Positions 6,349 to 7,497 of a stretch of 7,497 nt of DNA are shown here, one piece after another. Numbering within the stretch: position 1 is the stretch's first letter; each line of letters opens with the position of its first letter. Location: the NCBI GenBank assembly GCA_031255035.1, contig JAIRTI010000039.1:1-7497 (forward strand). The letters run 5' to 3'. The position numbers and the translations under genes were made by a program. The notes under the pieces are model-generated. The model saw only the letters and a program-made list of their open reading frames with translations, was not told the origin of the DNA and did not search any database. Origin of the DNA: Desulfovibrio sp. GTDB lineage: Bacteria > Desulfobacterota > Desulfovibrionia > Desulfovibrionales > Desulfovibrionaceae.

Positions 6349-6476
6349 CCGGCAATTCTCATTATGAGCCTTTTTGCGGACTTGCCGGATACATTCGCCT
6401 GCCCATTCGCCGGGCCTGGCGCTGTGGGCAGAGCCCACATGCAAATGGCCGTCTTCATCAAAATGAGAATTGCTGG
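6349..6476 (+). mobile_element. Family B MITE-like element, copy B3 (best preserved)
   Basis: A 128-bp element bounded by 19-bp inverted repeats: CCGGCAATTCTCATTATGA at 6349-6367, and the complement of 6458-6476, CCAGCAATTCTCATTTTGA, matching at 17 of 19 bases. The central hairpin is TGTGGGC-aga-GCCCACA (6423-6439). It shares extended blocks with B1. It occupies most of the gap between the porin and thioesterase genes and ends 30 bases before the thioesterase ATG. No coding capacity and no unambiguous target-site duplication are visible. Confidence 0.78.
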
Positions 6477-6506
6477 TGTAACGTGTACCGTATTAATGGA
6501 GCGTCC

Positions 6507-7253
6507 ATGAACACGCATACGGAAATATTTCTGACCCGGCTGCATGAGATGGATGTTGACCATCTTCTGCGCGTGCAGTGCATCTGCAATTATATGGAAG
6601 AAGCGGCCGGCAGGCACGCCGAACTGCTTGGCGTGGGCCTTGAACGCCTGGACCGGGACGCTCTGGCCTGGGTGCTGGCTAAAATGCGGCTCAGTCTCTC
6701 GCGCCGGCCCGGACCCGGAGAGCGGATACTCATAGAAACCTGGCCGGTCAAGCTTGAGCGCCTGCAATTCCGCCGTGATTTCATCATACGCGGCGATAAC
6801 GGCGACATTCTCGCCACAGCCGTGACGCAATGGGTGGTCATGGGCCTTGAAAGCCGCAAGCTTGAGCGTTTTCCTCTGTACATAGCCGCGATGGCGCCGG
6901 AAAATCCGCCCCTGGCGCAAGAGTGCGGAGACATCCGCATCCCGGCCCTGCCCGCCGAAGGGGCCGTCCAGGGGCCGCTTTTCCCGGTGCGCCTTGCCGA
7001 TATCGACCAGAACCGGCACGTCAACAACGGCCGCTATGTGGATTTTGTTCTTGAAGCGGCCGACTGCCGCGGGGCCACAGGCAGCCTCGCGGAACTTGAA
7101 ATCCTGTTCCGGTCCGAAGGCAAGCGCGGCGACGTCATAGGCAGCCGCAGCAAGGCCGGGGACGAACCCGGCGTCCTGACGCATTCCCTTTACCGTGAAA
7201 GCGACGGCCAGGAACTGGCGCGGGCCCGCACCGTACACGGCCAGCAATTCTAA
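6507..7253 (+). CDS. Acyl-ACP thioesterase (FatA/FatB-like, double hot-dog)
   Basis: A cytoplasmic hydrolase of 248 residues that cleaves fatty acyl-acyl carrier protein to free fatty acid, as known for this family. The N-terminal hot-dog half includes YMEEAAGRHAELLGVG (about 30-45), WVLAKMRLSLSRRPGPGE (about 55-72) and IETWPVKLERLQFRRDF (about 75-91), all characteristic. The C-terminal half carries DIDQNRHVNN at 165-174, equivalent to the plant FatB DLDVNQHVNN motif, giving Asp167, Asn169 and His171 as likely active-site residues. Glu204 in RSEGKRGD is the probable fourth; the next residue is Gly where plant FatB has Cys, so a Cys nucleophile is not conserved. There is no signal peptide. ATG 6507 is supported by GGAG at 6498-6501 with a 5-base spacer, against an in-frame GTG at 6483 lacking one. 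Chain-length preference is not predictable. The last three codons and stop lie in repeat B4. A generic 4HBT thioesterase is less likely given the double-domain length and motif. Confidence 0.9.
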   Translation: MNTHTEIFLTRLHEMDVDHLLRVQCICNYMEEAAGRHAELLGVGLERLDRDALAWVLAKMRLSLSRRPGPGERILIETWPVKLERLQFRRDFIIRGDNGDILATAVTQWVVMGLESRKLERFPLYIAAMAPENPPLAQECGDIRIPALPAEGAVQGPLFPVRLADIDQNRHVNNGRYVDFVLEAADCRGATGSLAELEILFRSEGKRGDVIGSRSKAGDEPGVLTHSLYRESDGQELARARTVHGQQF

Positions 7254-7295
7254 TTTTGTCGAAGCCAATTTGATCGCATGTGGGCTCCGCCCACA
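7241..7295 (-). mobile_element. Family B half-element, copy B4, overlapping the thioesterase stop
   Basis: CCAGCAATTCTAATTTTGT (7241-7259) matches the B terminus of B3 at 17 of 19 bases. GAAGCCA and GCATGTGGG then follow as in B2, up to the hairpin TGTGGGC-tcc-GCCCACA (7279-7295). Distance from terminus to hairpin is nearly the same as in B2 (55 versus 53 bases). Beyond the hairpin the similarity to B fades. The terminus encodes the final Gln-Gln-Phe and TAA of the thioesterase gene. Confidence 0.68.
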
Positions 7296-7392
7296 CCCGC
7301 CAGGGCCTTGCCGGCCCCAGCTTCGTAACTGGACCCGGCGATTGGGGGACTGAAGTGGCGCCCCCTATTGATACGTGTAGCCGGAACCCAAA
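7296..7392. other. Unassigned spacer with weak hairpins
   Basis: No gene is recognised. A 5-bp GC hairpin, GGGCC-ttgcc-GGCCC (7303-7317), follows the thioesterase gene without a T tract. A second pairing of GGGGG (7344-7348) with CCCCC (7361-7365) is possible. Neither is a convincing terminator. Confidence 0.5.
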
Positions 7393-7475
7393 CTGAGGGG
7401 GTCCGGGGGAAATCATTTCCCCCGGCGGGGATTCCAAAGGGGCAGCGCCCCTTTGGCCGCCGGAGGCATTGCCTT
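7393..7475 (+). repeat. Family A palindromic repeat, copy A3
   Basis: CTGAGGGGGT leads into the long palindrome CCGGGGGAAAT-c-ATTTCCCCCGG (7403-7425), then CGGGGATT, then an extended hairpin CCAAAGGGGC-agc-GCCCCTTTGG (7434-7456), then the tail CCGCCGGAGGCATTG (7457-7471) and CCTT. Relative to A1 and A2, both arms of each palindrome changed together, so complementarity is preserved. Confidence 0.82.
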
Positions 7476-7497
7476 TCACAGTTGGCGAATGGGGGGC

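Noticed and set aside
6201..7268. 355-codon open frame antisense to the thioesterase and the repeat before it
   Set aside because: It runs through element B3 and the end of the porin gene, and the + strand has the catalytic motif and ribosome site.
2032..7475. CRISPR array
   Set aside because: Repeats are dispersed, palindromic and in both orientations, with whole genes between them; there are no regular spacers and no cas genes.

Overview
The window looks like chromosomal DNA from a Gram-negative, GC-rich bacterium. The genes are roughly 60% G+C by eye, while the first ~210 bases are about 35%. An outer-membrane FadL/OmpP1-type channel with a signal peptide requires an outer membrane. The combination of a FadL-type porin, a stand-alone acyl-ACP thioesterase, an EttA-type ABC-F protein and dense GC-rich palindromic repeats suggests a Desulfovibrio-like deltaproteobacterium. 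That assignment is an inference from general resemblance, not a measurement.

Layout: bases 1-337 hold an AT-rich stretch with two weak, mutually incompatible gene fragments, a hairpin, and a good sigma70-type promoter for ettA. Four complete genes follow, all on the + strand: ettA (338-2020, translation throttle ABC-F ATPase), priA (2277-4706, replication-restart helicase), a FadL/OmpP1-family outer-membrane channel (5027-6316) and an acyl-ACP thioesterase (6507-7253). The window ends in 244 non-coding bases.

The genes are individually housekeeping-like and do not form an obvious single pathway. The last two share a fatty-acid theme: a hydrophobic-compound channel and an enzyme that releases free fatty acids from acyl carrier protein. 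Long gaps full of repeats argue against one tight operon.

The unusual part is between the genes. Family B is a MITE-like element of about 130-140 bp with 19-bp imperfect terminal inverted repeats and an invariant 7-bp hairpin; it occurs downstream of every one of the four genes (two near-complete, two half-length copies). Family A is a pair of adjacent palindromes followed by a GGCCGCCGGAGGCATTG tail; it occurs three times, plus one tail-only copy, with paired substitutions that keep the stems intact. Family C is a 14-bp motif seen three times. One B terminus supplies the last three codons and the stop codon of the thioesterase gene, and one A copy forms the leader immediately upstream of the porin's ribosome binding site. 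I found no CRISPR array, tRNA, rRNA, transposase or defence system.
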